DNA from: Litchfieldia alkalitelluris
Lineage (GTDB): Bacteria; Bacillota; Bacilli; Bacillales; Bacillaceae_L
Length of the DNA stretch: 64,000 nt
Assembly: GCF_002019645.1 (NCBI RefSeq)
Contig: NZ_KV917374.1
Location: forward strand, 219,148 to 283,147
Reading direction: 5' to 3'
Position numbers and translations under genes: made by a program. The notes beneath the pieces are model-generated. The model worked only from the letters and a program-made list of their open reading frames with translations. It had not been told where the DNA came from and made no database searches. Each line of letters opens with the position of its first letter. Within the stretch, counting starts at the first letter, position 1. Below are positions 50,311 through 60,799 of the stretch, piece by piece.

Positions 50311-51093
50311 TTATCCTCTATATCGCTGATCAATATTTCGCTCATAGATTAGCTGTAACCCTTTTAGTGTTAAAAATGGTTCAATAATATCGATCACATT
50401 CGATTCCTTTGCAATAAGAGTTGCTAGACCACCTGTTGCGATTACCTTTGGTTCTTCTTTAGCTTGTGATTTAATTCGGTTTACAATTCCTTCAACTTGA
50501 CCTACATATCCAAATAGGATACCTGATTGCATCGCACTTACAGTATTTTTTCCAATCACATGATCTGGTCTTGCTATTTCAATTCTTGGTAGCTTGGAAG
50601 CTCGGGAGTATAGTGCTTCAGTTGAAATGCCAATCCCAGGAGCAATAGCTCCACCCATATATTGACCTTGCTCATTAATGTAACAGTATGTAGTCGCAGT
50701 TCCAAAATCCACTATAATTAGTGGAGATCCGTATAAATGAATACCTGCAACGGCATTCACAATTCGATCGGCTCCCACTTCTTTTGGATTATCATATTTT
50801 ATATTTAGGCCTGTTTTAATCCCTGGTCCCACAATCATCGGCTTTACATGAAAATACTTATCACACATTCGTTCAAGCGCAAACATTATAGGAGGAACAA
50901 CCGAGGAGATAATGACCCCCTTAATATCCTTAAAAGATAAATGAACATGCTCTAGTAAAGACTTTATCACCATCCCATATTCATCTTCTGTTTTACTTCG
51001 ACTGGTTTCGATTCTCCAATGATGCTTTAGCTCATTGTTTTCATATACTCCCAATACTGTATTTGTATTACCAACATCCAATACAAAGATCAT
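50311..51093 (-). CDS. coaX: type III pantothenate kinase
   Basis: 260 aa. First step of coenzyme A synthesis, ATP-dependent and not inhibited by CoA. Family motifs are [24 protein letters not shown] and [11 protein letters not shown]. subtilis has both CoaA and CoaX; whether coaA exists here cannot be seen. Start is ATG at 51093. Confidence 0.96.
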   Translation of the reverse strand: MIFVLDVGNTNTVLGVYENNELKHHWRIETSRSKTEDEYGMVIKSLLEHVHLSFKDIKGVIISSVVPPIMFALERMCDKYFHVKPMIVGPGIKTGLNIKYDNPKEVGADRIVNAVAGIHLYGSPLIIVDFGTATTYCYINEQGQYMGGAIAPGIGISTEALYSRASKLPRIEIARPDHVIGKNTVSAMQSGILFGYVGQVEGIVNRIKSQAKEEPKVIATGGLATLIAKESNVIDIIEPFLTLKGLQLIYERNIDQRYRG

Positions 51094-51226
51094 CAGAATT
51101 CACCACTTTATTTTAATCTTATTTTTTGTCCTAATCATAACATAGTCGGCAATAAAAGTTTAATACCTAGCCTACTTCCCAGGGTTATATTGGGCGAAGA
51201 AAATTTAGAGGCTATTGTTAAAGAGG

Positions 51227-51262
51227 AAAAAAGCGATTTGACCATCTGGCCAAATCGCTTTG
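51227..51262 (-). terminator. intrinsic terminator after ftsH
   Basis: Stem AAGCGATTTG/CAAATCGCTT with loop GCCAGATGGT, then TTTTTTC on the minus strand. Confidence 0.92.
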
Positions 51263-51273
51263 CATATTAATTA

Positions 51274-53208
51274 TTAGTTATCCTGAGTATCATCTTTTTT
51301 CTTATTTATATTTACTTTAACGTCATCGGTAGATACTGTTGTTGTAGTTGTCTTATCTGCTGCAACTGGTCTCTCTGGTAACTTACCATGATCAACAAGA
51401 CCTTTAATTTGTTCGGCATCTAATGTTTCAACATCAAGTAAGGTTTTAGCAATTAATTCAAGCTTTTCACGATTTTCAGTAAGTATCTTACGAGCTCGTT
51501 CATAGCTTTCCTTAATGAAGCGTTGAATTTCCATATCAATTTCATGAGCAATTGCATCACTATAATTCTGCTCATTATGGATATCTCTACCCAGGAACAC
51601 TTGACCACCTTGGGCCTGACCAAATTGTAGTGGTCCAAGCTTTTCACTCATTCCATACTCAGTGACCATCTTACGAGCAATTGCAGTGGCACGTTGGAAA
51701 TCATTATGTGCTCCTGTACTTACTTCTCCAAAGACAATTTCTTCAGCAACACGACCACCAAGTAGCCCTGTAATCTTATCAAGTAATTCTGGCTTTGTCA
51801 TGAAATAACGATCCTCTCTAGGAAGCATTACTGCATACCCACCCGCTTGACCACGAGGCACGATCGTTACTTTATGTACCATATCCGCTTCGTCTAAAAC
51901 AACTCCAATAATAACGTGTCCTGCTTCATGATAAGCAACAATATTTCGTTCCTTTTTCGAGATAACTCTCGTTTTCTTCGCAGGCCCTGCTATCACTCGA
52001 TCTGTTGCTTCATCAATATCTTCCATCTGAATCGTCTTTTTATTTTGACGTGCTGCAACAAGAGCAGCCTCATTCAATAAGTTTTCTAAGTCAGCACCAG
52101 AAAATCCTGGCGTTCTCGCAGCAATTGCTTTAAGATTTACGGTTTCATCTAATGGCTTATTATGAGCATGAACCTTTAATACTGCTTCTCTTCCAATTAC
52201 ATCTGGGCGATCTACAGTAATTTGTCTGTCAAAACGACCTGGACGCAAAAGTGCAGGATCAAGAATATCTGGGCGGTTTGTTGCTGCTACGATAATAATT
52301 CCTTCATTCGCACCAAAGCCATCCATTTCAACAAGTAATTGGTTTAATGTCTGCTCACGTTCGTCATGTCCTCCACCAAGTCCTGCTCCACGCTGACGAC
52401 CTACTGCATCGATTTCATCAATAAAAATAATACAAGGTGCGTTCTTTTTTGCATTTTCAAAAAGGTCACGTACACGAGATGCTCCGACCCCTACAAACAT
52501 TTCAACGAAGTCTGAACCACTAATTGAGAAGAAAGGTACTCCTGCTTCTCCCGCAACAGCTCTCGCAAGTAAAGTTTTACCAGTTCCCGGAGGTCCTACT
52601 AATAAAACACCCTTCGGAATACGTGCACCAAGCTCAGCAAACTTTCTTGGGTCCTTTAAGAATTCAACCACTTCAACAAGCTCTTGCTTTTCTTCATCAG
52701 CACCCGCTACATCCTTAAATTTAACCTTCTTCTTATCTTCGCTATAAAGCTTTGCCTTACTTTTACCAAAGTTCATAACACGACTTCCGCCGCCCTGAGC
52801 TTGGTTAAGTAAGAAGAAGAATAAAATAAAGATGATAATGAAAGGAATGATTGAAGTGAAGAATGTTACCCATCCACTTGTTTCTTTTGCTTGGAGAATC
52901 GTAACATCGATACCACCTGCAGCTGCAGCTTCATCGATCCGCGTCATGGCATTGTCACTGTTCACAACAAAAGTCTGGAAAAATTTCTTGTCATCCTCAT
53001 ATTCCTTTAGCTGACCTCTAACAACATACACCCCACGCTCAGGTTGTATTGTAAAGTTTTCAACCTTACCATTTTCAAGGTTAGAAATAAATTGATCATA
53101 TCTCATTTCTTCTGTTGGTGCATTGTTTCCTTGAAAAAAGCTAACTACACCTATAATTACTAAAAAGATTAATAAATAAAAGATCGTATTACGGAAAATC
53201 CGATTCAT
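51274..53208 (-). CDS. ftsH: membrane AAA+ zinc metalloprotease FtsH
   Basis: 644 aa. Degrades damaged membrane proteins and sporulation regulators such as Spo0E-type targets. Two membrane helices (8-25 and 113-135) flank an outer domain. The AAA+ core has Walker A GPPGTGKT (205-212) and FIDEIDAVG. The zinc site is HEAGH (427-431). The C-terminal tail is low-complexity ([12 protein letters not shown]). A promoter was not clear; TTGACT lies 60 nt upstream without a good -10. Confidence 0.98.
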   Translation of the reverse strand: MNRIFRNTIFYLLIFLVIIGVVSFFQGNNAPTEEMRYDQFISNLENGKVENFTIQPERGVYVVRGQLKEYEDDKKFFQTFVVNSDNAMTRIDEAAAAGGIDVTILQAKETSGWVTFFTSIIPFIIIFILFFFLLNQAQGGGSRVMNFGKSKAKLYSEDKKKVKFKDVAGADEEKQELVEVVEFLKDPRKFAELGARIPKGVLLVGPPGTGKTLLARAVAGEAGVPFFSISGSDFVEMFVGVGASRVRDLFENAKKNAPCIIFIDEIDAVGRQRGAGLGGGHDEREQTLNQLLVEMDGFGANEGIIIVAATNRPDILDPALLRPGRFDRQITVDRPDVIGREAVLKVHAHNKPLDETVNLKAIAARTPGFSGADLENLLNEAALVAARQNKKTIQMEDIDEATDRVIAGPAKKTRVISKKERNIVAYHEAGHVIIGVVLDEADMVHKVTIVPRGQAGGYAVMLPREDRYFMTKPELLDKITGLLGGRVAEEIVFGEVSTGAHNDFQRATAIARKMVTEYGMSEKLGPLQFGQAQGGQVFLGRDIHNEQNYSDAIAHEIDMEIQRFIKESYERARKILTENREKLELIAKTLLDVETLDAEQIKGLVDHGKLPERPVAADKTTTTTVSTDDVKVNINKKKDDTQDN

Positions 53209-53316
53209 CCCTTACCTCCTCCCACGATGAACAAACTATATTAAATAGTATCATAGTAATTTAAGTCAAATCAAACAATATACCAAGGGTTCAAGCAATA
53301 TCACACAAATCGACAA

Positions 53317-53856
53317 TTATTGACTATAAACTTCTGGTTTTAACACACCTATGTATGGCAAATTTCGATATTTCTCAGCATAGTCCAGACCATAACCTAC
53401 CACAAAAGCATCTGGAACAATAAAACCAACATAATCTGCTTCAATCGATGCTTTTCTTCCAGTTGGCTTATCAAGTAATGTAACAATCTTAATTGATCTT
53501 GCCTTACGGTATCGGAAAAGTTCTACAATATAACTTAGTGTCAATCCACTATCGATAATATCCTCAATAATTAAGATATCTCGACCTTCAACTGATGTAT
53601 CCAAATCCTTTAAAATTTTCACTTCTCCCGAAGAAACAGTTGAATTTCCATAACTTGATACATCCATGAAATCCATTTCTAAATATGCATCCATTCTTTT
53701 TAATAAATCTCCCATGAATGGCATTGCACCCTTAAGAATACCAATCGCTAAAGGAAATTTGTCACCATATTCTTCTGTTAACGTTTTTCCTAACTGTACT
53801 ACTTTTTCTTGAATTTCTTCTTCTGTAAAGAGTACTTTTTCAATATCTTGCTTCAT
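53317..53856 (-). CDS. hprT: hypoxanthine-guanine phosphoribosyltransferase
   Basis: 179 aa. Purine salvage; in B. subtilis it is essential and sensitive to (p)ppGpp. The PRPP motif is [13 protein letters not shown] (about 96-108). Start is ATG 53856 (MKQDIEK), matching the family; the frame extends to a TTG at 53886 that overlaps tilS. The tilS-hprT-ftsH order is standard. Confidence 0.95.
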   Translation of the reverse strand: MKQDIEKVLFTEEEIQEKVVQLGKTLTEEYGDKFPLAIGILKGAMPFMGDLLKRMDAYLEMDFMDVSSYGNSTVSSGEVKILKDLDTSVEGRDILIIEDIIDSGLTLSYIVELFRYRKARSIKIVTLLDKPTGRKASIEADYVGFIVPDAFVVGYGLDYAEKYRNLPYIGVLKPEVYSQ

Positions 53857-53882
53857 ATCAGCTTTTTGCCCCCTAAAAGTTG

Positions 53883-55271
53883 TCAATACTTCTTATACTG
53901 GAAAACAATATACTTATCTTTCATTAAATCAACGACTTCATATGTGGATTTTTTTATTAATGGAATCCATAATATTGTATCGTTGACATCAGTAATAATA
54001 GGCCATGTATCTCGCATACTGCGATCTACTTTTTTATCAATAAAGATATCTTTTACCTTTTTGGTACCCTTCATGCCTTTTTGGGTCATTTTGTCTCCAG
54101 TTTTTCTTGTACGAGCAAAAAAAGGAAAGCTAAATGAATCCGAATCAATAATAAATATATCATCACCAGTCAATTCCTCAGAGTAGTTTTCCCATATCTT
54201 ACAGACCAATTCATAACCATTATCAAATTGAATATTCGTTTCATTTTGAATGATGATAGTAAATGGCTCGGCCTTTTTTGGGGAAAAGGTAAAATAACAC
54301 TCGTTATAGGATCGAATAATTTGCAAGCCTTGTGGAAAATCAAGACTTCCAGACGGATGCTCTTTTTCCAAAAAGGATAGTAAATTATCTATATGTATTA
54401 AGGAAAGGTCTGGAGATGTCCTCCAATAAAGATAGTTTAATATTAGTTGAATCCCTCTTCTTTGTAAAGATTTAGGCATTGCAAGAAATTCACTTATAGA
54501 AATGGTGACATGTTCTTTGCTTTTCTTTTTAAATACTGTATTCATTCTTTGTACAGTTAATTCCTGTAATAATGATTCATCTTCATAAACGATTTCACTA
54601 AAACGTTGAAATTTAGTATGAACCTGTTTATTCTCTTCTTTTAAAAAGGGCAATACATGATGTCTAAAGCGATTTCGTGTATACGTGTCTAAATCGTTAC
54701 TTGGGTCAATACGTGGAGACAACTGAAAGGCCTCACAGTAACCTTTTATATCATCCTTTGTAATCGATAAGAACGGTCTGATGATATGTCCGGTAGAGAA
54801 AGGTCTTTTTGCTCTCATCCCCGCAAAACTAGAAGGAAGTGCCCCCCTCACTAACCTCATGAGAACTGTTTCAACTTGATCATCACCATGATGTCCCAAG
54901 GCCAAGAAATGAGCTTGATATTTTTTCATGGTTTCATCAAAGAATCGATATCGACATTCGCGTGCTGCTAACTGTGAGCTTATCCCTTTTTCCTTTTGAT
55001 AATGCTTAACATCTATTTGGGCAGATTCAAATGGTATATGTAATTCATTACAAAATCTTTTAACAAAGAGAAGATCTTCCTCCGACTCCTTCCCTCGAAA
55101 CATATGGTCTACATGGGCAGCAATCAGCTTAATGCCTTTTTCATGGTAAGTATTCATAAGATAATGTAAAAGTGCCAATGAGTCGGGACCACCTGAAACA
55201 CCAACAACAATGATTGTGTTTTCTACAATCAGTTGGTTACTTTTTATAAATTTTTCTACTTCATTTAACAT
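53883..55271 (-). CDS. tilS: tRNA-Ile lysidine synthetase TilS
   Basis: 462 aa. Modifies C34 of tRNA-Ile(CAU) to lysidine so it reads AUA. The PP-loop motif is [13 protein letters not shown] (SGGPDS 26-31). A central substrate-binding part and a C-terminal domain follow, including [10 protein letters not shown]. It starts about 115 nt after yabT. Confidence 0.96.
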   Translation of the reverse strand: MLNEVEKFIKSNQLIVENTIIVVGVSGGPDSLALLHYLMNTYHEKGIKLIAAHVDHMFRGKESEEDLLFVKRFCNELHIPFESAQIDVKHYQKEKGISSQLAARECRYRFFDETMKKYQAHFLALGHHGDDQVETVLMRLVRGALPSSFAGMRAKRPFSTGHIIRPFLSITKDDIKGYCEAFQLSPRIDPSNDLDTYTRNRFRHHVLPFLKEENKQVHTKFQRFSEIVYEDESLLQELTVQRMNTVFKKKSKEHVTISISEFLAMPKSLQRRGIQLILNYLYWRTSPDLSLIHIDNLLSFLEKEHPSGSLDFPQGLQIIRSYNECYFTFSPKKAEPFTIIIQNETNIQFDNGYELVCKIWENYSEELTGDDIFIIDSDSFSFPFFARTRKTGDKMTQKGMKGTKKVKDIFIDKKVDRSMRDTWPIITDVNDTILWIPLIKKSTYEVVDLMKDKYIVFQYKKY

Positions 55272-55385
55272 TTAGTAATCATCCTTAAACATCATACAAG
55301 CATTACCCTTATCCTACCACCTATAATCCTTATTCTGCAAAAAAAGTTATGAAATTTATTTTAAAAGCTACTGCACGATGTGGGA

Positions 55386-56411
55386 TTAAAGCAACTGACC
55401 ATATATATAAAGAATATACCCAAATAAAACCATCACCATTATTAAAACCGTTTCGATAGCACCTTTCATACTCGATTGCTTCTTTTTTTTAGAGATCCTA
55501 GTAGATTTTTTTTGTATAGGTCTGTTTGGTGGAGGTGTACTTTTAGCTTTCGCTTTAATATTAGTCCCACCCACATTACCTGATTGTTTATCAATCCTAC
55601 TTATGGCTGATACTAAATCTCTCCTCATTTCACTTGCTTGTTGATATCTACCGTCAATCGCATTTAATAAAACTTTTTCATATTTCCTTAAATCCTGATT
55701 AGCTAAAATCATTTGTTTTAATTGTTCTTTTCCCTTTTCATTACTTTTGCGAGGGAATCTTTTAGGATAATAAGTATTAATGATAATCATAGCTACAGCA
55801 AATAAATCATATGAAGGCTCGGCTTTTCTTGTTCCTGCTCCCCAGTAACCCCGGTCAAAAAACTCTGTAAATTCTTTAATTGACCTTCCCTGAATTGTTG
55901 TTCCACCCACATCAATACAGCGTATTTTCGGAGGATGTCCTGAAACAATTAGATTATCTGGCTTTAGATCACCAAACACCCATCCTTCTTGGTGAAGTCG
56001 ATCTAAGTCAGTAAGCAACTGTAAGCAAAGAATGCCTGCCCACTCTTTTCCCCGTTTTTCAACAAAGGATAAATAGTTATCTCCTTTTATGTATTCCATC
56101 ACGTAAAAAGGGACTGTCTTAGAATAATCATGTCTAAGCCAATCATCCACATCTAGCAAAGAAGGTCCTAGGGCTGACCCTTGGACCTTTGAAAAGCGCT
56201 TCAGAACATTAACCTCTGAAGTAATTGACATGCTATTTTCACTTATTTTCAAGGCAACCAATCCATTAGGTGCTTCGGTCAAATAAACTACCCCGTTTGC
56301 TCCATATCCTAATGACTTCATCACTTTATAAGAATTTTTATGCCATTTTCCTGTGATTACAGTTCCCGGCCTAACATTACATACCTGACTCTTCGTAGTA
56401 TTGTTCATCAC
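55386..56411 (-). CDS. yabT: Hanks-type Ser/Thr kinase YabT, DNA-binding and membrane-anchored
   Basis: 341 aa. In B. subtilis it phosphorylates RecA during spore development. Glycine loop LGYGANGVVYL (34-44), Lys55, the catalytic loop FGDLKPDN (Asp148, Lys150, Asn153) and DVGG at 167-170 are visible. The His-Arg of HRD and the Phe of DFG are both missing. There is a Lys-rich stretch (SKKKKQ) before one C-terminal helix (about 318-338). Start is GTG at 56411 or the next ATG. The first 35 nt overlap yabS. Confidence 0.9.
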   Translation of the reverse strand: MMNNTTKSQVCNVRPGTVITGKWHKNSYKVMKSLGYGANGVVYLTEAPNGLVALKISENSMSITSEVNVLKRFSKVQGSALGPSLLDVDDWLRHDYSKTVPFYVMEYIKGDNYLSFVEKRGKEWAGILCLQLLTDLDRLHQEGWVFGDLKPDNLIVSGHPPKIRCIDVGGTTIQGRSIKEFTEFFDRGYWGAGTRKAEPSYDLFAVAMIIINTYYPKRFPRKSNEKGKEQLKQMILANQDLRKYEKVLLNAIDGRYQQASEMRRDLVSAISRIDKQSGNVGGTNIKAKAKSTPPPNRPIQKKSTRISKKKKQSSMKGAIETVLIMVMVLFGYILYIYGQLL

Positions 56412-57114
56412 GAGAAATCAAACTCCTTAACGAACGCTTTTTCTTGAAGTATGTGAGTGCTTCTCTAATCGCTGGACCAGTTGGTGTTATACCTCCTGTT
56501 GTCAATTTCGGGAATATACTCGAAAGAGATTCAAGATTAGGTGTCCAATCTAGCACTTTTTCGACATCTTTTCTTTTCCCAGGAAATACAAAGACAGCAA
56601 ACTTATTATCACCCATACGAGCGTTTAAACTTAAAGACAAATCTAGTAAGGCCTCTTTTACGGTTGGTAGTTTATGTTTCATACTAGCACTTGTATCAAC
56701 TAGGACAAGGACCTCGAGTTCCACCGTTTCACCTAGTTCATCAACCACCTCTAAGACCTCACCGCGCTTCTCAGGGGGTAATTCTTCCATTGATGCGTTT
56801 CCACCAAGGATTTGTTGTAGCTCTTTGTTAACTACCCCTTGCAACGTTTGTGTCATCGCCTGTCTGGTAACCATTTGAACAGTATGAGAGAGTTGTGTCG
56901 AGTAGACTACTTGACTTACCCCTCCACTTGCCATTGCAATCCCTTCAATTTCTTGAAGTCCCTTTTCGTCAATTGTATCTTGTTCTAAAACTCCAATTAC
57001 GTTTACAGTTACTCCTTGTTCTTTTGCTAGAGCTGCCATTGCTAGAGGATCTTCCCCCTGATTTGAGCAGCCATCTGTTATTAAAAGTATTTGTTTTAAT
57101 GAACCTTTTTGCAT
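56377..57114 (-). CDS. yabS: von Willebrand factor A domain protein YabS
   Basis: 245 aa. A vWA domain with a MIDAS-type motif LVDTSASMKHK (about 132-142). The N-terminal ILLITDGCSNQG segment resembles a second half-domain. It has no signal peptide. Function is not known to me; it is always beside spoIIE and yabT, so a sporulation role is likely. Start is ATG at 57114 after GGAGGGG. Confidence 0.88.
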   Translation of the reverse strand: MQKGSLKQILLITDGCSNQGEDPLAMAALAKEQGVTVNVIGVLEQDTIDEKGLQEIEGIAMASGGVSQVVYSTQLSHTVQMVTRQAMTQTLQGVVNKELQQILGGNASMEELPPEKRGEVLEVVDELGETVELEVLVLVDTSASMKHKLPTVKEALLDLSLSLNARMGDNKFAVFVFPGKRKDVEKVLDWTPNLESLSSIFPKLTTGGITPTGPAIREALTYFKKKRSLRSLISRDEQYYEESGM

Positions 57115-57369
57115 TCTTATCCCCTCCTAGTGGATTATGTTTTATATGCCAAGAAGAATAATATAAAACCTCACTGGGTTTATTTATCTATTAAACCTTC
57201 ACATATAAAACTAGCTTCACTACTATATCCTTAGATAGAAGTTTAGTGTATTACCATCATTGACGGGAAAAGATGACTTTAAACCTTAAATCTATTCTTT
57301 TTTCTATTGTTTGTTGTCTAATCTATCATTTTAAAAACATACTTTTTTCTCTGAAAATAAGTTAGGTGA

Positions 57370-57510
57370 CTATTCCATTCACTGCGCACCATGCCCTTTC
57401 CGCGGGCGATGCGGTGAACCCACTCGTCAAGGGCTCCTGTGGGGTCTCACTTTACCCCGTGCGTCCCGCAGGAGTAGCATAACTTTCCGCCCATTCCATG
57501 TACTAAGAAT
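57370..57510 (+). repeat. dispersed GC-rich intergenic repeat, copy E (divergent)
   Basis: Core 57373-57498 has TTCCGCGGGCGATG, GGCTCCTGTGGGGTCTCA and CCCGCAGGAGTAGCATA, ending TTTCCGCCCATTCC. It is the most diverged copy and lacks the GAGCCTCCTCGTCGC block. It sits in the yabS-spoIIE gap (57115-57567), which otherwise holds only AT-rich sequence. Confidence 0.65.
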
Positions 57511-57567
57511 ATTAACTTTCACACTTAAGTTTATTCCTTTTCTGACAGTCCTCACACTCTTTAAGTA

Positions 57568-60045
57568 TCATTGTGCTTTTCTCTTGGCAGATTGAATCGG
57601 GATGGCTGCCCATTTTGGGATATTTCTTTTTATCTTAGTAACAACTACCGTCATGTCATCCTCGATATGTCCAGATCTTGTTCGGATAACTTCCTCCATG
57701 AGGATATCAGCAATTTGCTGTGGATCATTTGTATCTATTTCCTTTATTTTTCTTTTCATCCATATATCATAATTTTCGACATGCTTTGGACCTTCAAAAA
57801 TTCCATCGCTCATCATAATCAGTAAATCCTCTGCCTTTAATTGCTCACTTACAACATCCACTTCAAAATCTTCAATTATACCCATCGGTAGATTGCTTGC
57901 TTGTACATTGATCACTTTATCTCCTCGCTTAATATAGCTAGGTGTGGATCCAATCTTCAAGAATTTAACATTGGCATCTTGCAAGTCAATAACAGCAAGA
58001 TCCAGGGTTGAGAATATTTCATCAGTGGTTCTTAATGAAAGAATAGAATTGACGGATTTAATTGCTACCTTCTCCTCTATTCCACTTTGCAGAATTTTTT
58101 GTAAAAGCTTTAAGGTTTCATTACTCTCATGATGTGCTCGCTCACCGTTACCCATGCCGTCACTTATTGCAACCGCATACTTACCTACTCCCAATTCAAT
58201 TGTTGAATAGCTATCACCAGATACAAGCCCTCCTCCTTTGGCTGCATGAGCAATTCCAGTATCAACAATAAACGCCTTAGTTGACCCGAAAGATACATGG
58301 CAATAACCACTAGGATACGTAGCGCATTCTTCCTTTTTAACCATTACCGTTTCATTTAGTATATTCGAGAGCATAGGGGCAATTAGCTTTTCACACTCCC
58401 CACTGCCATTACAATATGGAATACTCATTTCGATATCAATATTGCCTTGCTCTAAACTATAAATCTCAACATGTCCTATTTCGATTCCGAACGACTGAAG
58501 CGCTTCTAATATTTGCTCCTCTTGAATATGGTGGTTTTCACGCTCCCTTTGTATCTCTTTTGCAAAGTTACCCATCACCTGAGAAACACCCATCAATTGA
58601 TCAGCTACTAATTTTCTACTTTCTTGCACTTGTCTTTTTAACTTTTGATTTGCTTGATAATGGGTTAATTCTTGACCAATTGCATCAATGACTTTTTTCG
58701 ATTTTACACAATGCTTGTCCCAATCGCGCGATAAAACATGATTGTAAGCTAAAGAATCCGTATCTAATTCATGCATAATATCTTTCATATAGTCATATGT
58801 TGTATTAAAGTTCTTAGCCCAACAAACTTCCTTCTTAAAGCATGTTTGGCATGTCTTTTCCGTCACATTACTTAAGAAATAATCTATTTCACGATCATTA
58901 TCATCTTTTTCTAATGGTAGTCCATACTGCGAAAAACTGTTGGACAAGGCTTGAAACACTGTCGAAAACTGCTCAACTCGGTTTGCTGTTACATCTCTAA
59001 TCTTACGTAAATATTGTTGTTGTTCTGACGAATATTCTGCCGTACCTGGAATATACTTTGCTAGATTTGAAGTTAATGACCTTGGTGTGATTAGAAACAA
59101 AGTAACTGCAATTAAAGATTCATATAGCGTTGGTAAAATATCATTTGACCCTTCGCCATATAAACCTAGTAGCATCGAGCTAATGACTAGACCTAGTGAA
59201 ACACCAATTTTTTTCCCGTCTTTTAATAAACCACCTAGTAAACCAGAAAATGCAAGAAGACTCATTTGATATAAACTGCTTACATTTGCAAGACTTAGGA
59301 TTAAACCTGTTACTACTCCTACAGTTGAACCCATAGTAGCTCCTGCAACAAATGCAAATAATAGAACCAAATATCTCGACATTATATTTTCAAGTGATAA
59401 ATCATAAAATGACCAGCCAATCATACCAGTTAATACCGAAGCAATCAGAATGATCATACATATAATTTCTTCAACCTTTAGGGCATGTCTATGTTTCTTC
59501 ATGGTAAGTAACGGAACACTCTGTACAAAGATTAAGGTGAGGATAAATCCTAATCCTGATTCCACACCAGCCATCATGCCATCATAAACCGTAACCTTTC
59601 CTGTTGTTAAAAAAACGATTAATATCTTTGCAATTAAAGATGAACATAAGACAACTGTTGGTAAAGACTTTATTGGATCAATCTTTGACTTTTTTAACAC
59701 CTGCTGAGTGAATAAAAATAAGAGAATTCCAATAACTGTATAAATCATGATATTAACAGTTAATGTCATTGCTCCTGCAACCACCGCCAAAAACACTAAT
59801 CCGGACTTGTCCCTTTTCATCAAAAATACTGTCGCAAAAAAAGGAAGTGCAAAAGGTGTTATACTAGCGAGAATTAGTGCTCGTCCAAGTAAAAACCCAA
59901 TCATAATTAGCAGTAATCCTTTTTGCATCATTACGTTTTCCAGTTTTATTTGTAACCTCCGAAAGACCTGATACAATGTACTTTGAGTTTTTCCTATGTC
60001 AACTTCTGAGATTGGATCAATCAGATTCCTTTCAACTCTTTCCAT
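57568..60045 (-). CDS. spoIIE: stage II sporulation protein E (PP2C phosphatase)
   Basis: 825 aa. Dephosphorylates SpoIIAA to activate sigma-F in the forespore and also helps polar division. About ten membrane helices lie in residues 30-325, followed by a regulatory region (about 330-590). The PP2C domain follows, with AISDGMGNGERAH (about 626-638) and EDDMTVVV near the C terminus. I choose the ATG at 60045, 8 nt after AAGGAG; ATG 60048 is also possible. Its promoter is at 60081-60113. Confidence 0.97.
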   Translation of the reverse strand: MERVERNLIDPISEVDIGKTQSTLYQVFRRLQIKLENVMMQKGLLLIMIGFLLGRALILASITPFALPFFATVFLMKRDKSGLVFLAVVAGAMTLTVNIMIYTVIGILLFLFTQQVLKKSKIDPIKSLPTVVLCSSLIAKILIVFLTTGKVTVYDGMMAGVESGLGFILTLIFVQSVPLLTMKKHRHALKVEEIICMIILIASVLTGMIGWSFYDLSLENIMSRYLVLLFAFVAGATMGSTVGVVTGLILSLANVSSLYQMSLLAFSGLLGGLLKDGKKIGVSLGLVISSMLLGLYGEGSNDILPTLYESLIAVTLFLITPRSLTSNLAKYIPGTAEYSSEQQQYLRKIRDVTANRVEQFSTVFQALSNSFSQYGLPLEKDDNDREIDYFLSNVTEKTCQTCFKKEVCWAKNFNTTYDYMKDIMHELDTDSLAYNHVLSRDWDKHCVKSKKVIDAIGQELTHYQANQKLKRQVQESRKLVADQLMGVSQVMGNFAKEIQRERENHHIQEEQILEALQSFGIEIGHVEIYSLEQGNIDIEMSIPYCNGSGECEKLIAPMLSNILNETVMVKKEECATYPSGYCHVSFGSTKAFIVDTGIAHAAKGGGLVSGDSYSTIELGVGKYAVAISDGMGNGERAHHESNETLKLLQKILQSGIEEKVAIKSVNSILSLRTTDEIFSTLDLAVIDLQDANVKFLKIGSTPSYIKRGDKVINVQASNLPMGIIEDFEVDVVSEQLKAEDLLIMMSDGIFEGPKHVENYDIWMKRKIKEIDTNDPQQIADILMEEVIRTRSGHIEDDMTVVVTKIKRNIPKWAAIPIQSAKRKAQ

Positions 60046-60080
60046 CATACACACTCCTTGTAATTGAATAGATGATTGTT

Positions 60081-60113
60081 ATTATACAAATGTTTCTTTC
60101 AATAATTTGTCAA
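60081..60113 (-). promoter_or_regulatory. spoIIE promoter, sigma-A with 21-bp spacer
   Basis: Minus strand TTGACA (60113-60108), 21-nt spacer, TATAAT (60086-60081). Both hexamers are perfect but too far apart for sigma-A alone. This is the known layout of Spo0A-activated spoIIE and spoIIG promoters. Confidence 0.85.
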
Positions 60114-60146
60114 AACAACAGGACAACTATAGAAAATCATTCGACT
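60107..60146 (-). promoter_or_regulatory. candidate Spo0A boxes upstream of spoIIE
   Basis: AGTCGAAT at 60146-60139 (minus strand) and TTGTCAAA at 60107-60114 (plus strand, over the -35). Both differ by one base from TTGTCGAA or TGTCGAAT. Positions around -67 and -35 fit Spo0A activation of spoIIE. Confidence 0.55.
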
Positions 60147-60327
60147 ATCTTTTAAGAAATATTACAAAATGATAGGGTCTTAGTAGTTTTTCTATTATTT
60201 ATATACAATTAATGTTAGAAAAAAGTAGAAATATGAGGAGAAAAACGGAAGGTAAGGTTTCTGTCATACTTTAAAAGGTACTTTTTGATTCGATGACTAA
60301 CTAAAAGTCAGATTGTTTTAGAAACAG

Positions 60328-60368
60328 AAAAAAATCCTAGTGAGTATATTACACACTAGGATTTTTTT
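60328..60368 (-). terminator. intrinsic terminator after tRNA-Glu
   Basis: Stem AAATCCTAGTG/CACTAGGATTT with a long T-run on the minus strand, 7 nt past the tRNA. Confidence 0.92.
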
Positions 60369-60374
60369 CTATGA

Positions 60375-60446
60375 TGACCCGTACGGGATTCGAACCCGTG
60401 TTACCGCCGTGAAAGGGCGGTGTCTTAACCGCTTGACCAACGGGCC
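60375..60446 (-). tRNA. tRNA-Glu (TTC)
   Basis: 72 nt, CCA not encoded. Acceptor GGCCCGT/ACGGGTC. Anticodon TTC in CCGCCCTTTCACGGCGG. Confidence 0.97.
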
Positions 60447-60459
60447 TTTAAAATTTTTA

Positions 60460-60536
60460 TGGTAGCGGCGGAGGGAGTCGAACCCACGACCTCACGGGTA
60501 TGAACCGTACGCTCTAGCCAGCTGAGCTACACCGCC
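60460..60536 (-). tRNA. tRNA-Met (CAT), elongator type
   Basis: 77 nt with encoded CCA. Acceptor GGCGGTG/CGCCGCT-type pairing. Anticodon CAT in GTACGGTTCATACCGTG. The paired acceptor start and GCTCAGCTGG D arm suggest the elongator rather than the initiator. Confidence 0.95.
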
Positions 60537-60574
60537 ATAATGTAATTAACAAAGTTTGTCGAATCACAAAAACT

Positions 60575-60603
60575 ATCATACAATCTGACGAAGATTTCGT
60601 CAA
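60575..60603 (-). promoter_or_regulatory. sigma-A promoter for tRNA-Met/tRNA-Glu
   Basis: Minus strand TTGACG (60603-60598), 17-nt spacer, TATGAT (60580-60575), about 30 nt before tRNA-Met. Confidence 0.8.
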
Positions 60604-60799
60604 TATAATATTATAAAAACAGAATTGTTAATTTTTTATACGCGAGTTATTTTTTTGAAGAGCTTGATAATAACCTTCAGACTATCATAAGAACAATTGT
60701 ATTTTGAGTCGATTGCTCATCCACTCTTCTCCACAGAAAGTCAGGATCGGAACAAGGTATCCACATAAATTGAACAAGTTGAAAATCCTTGGGAATGGA

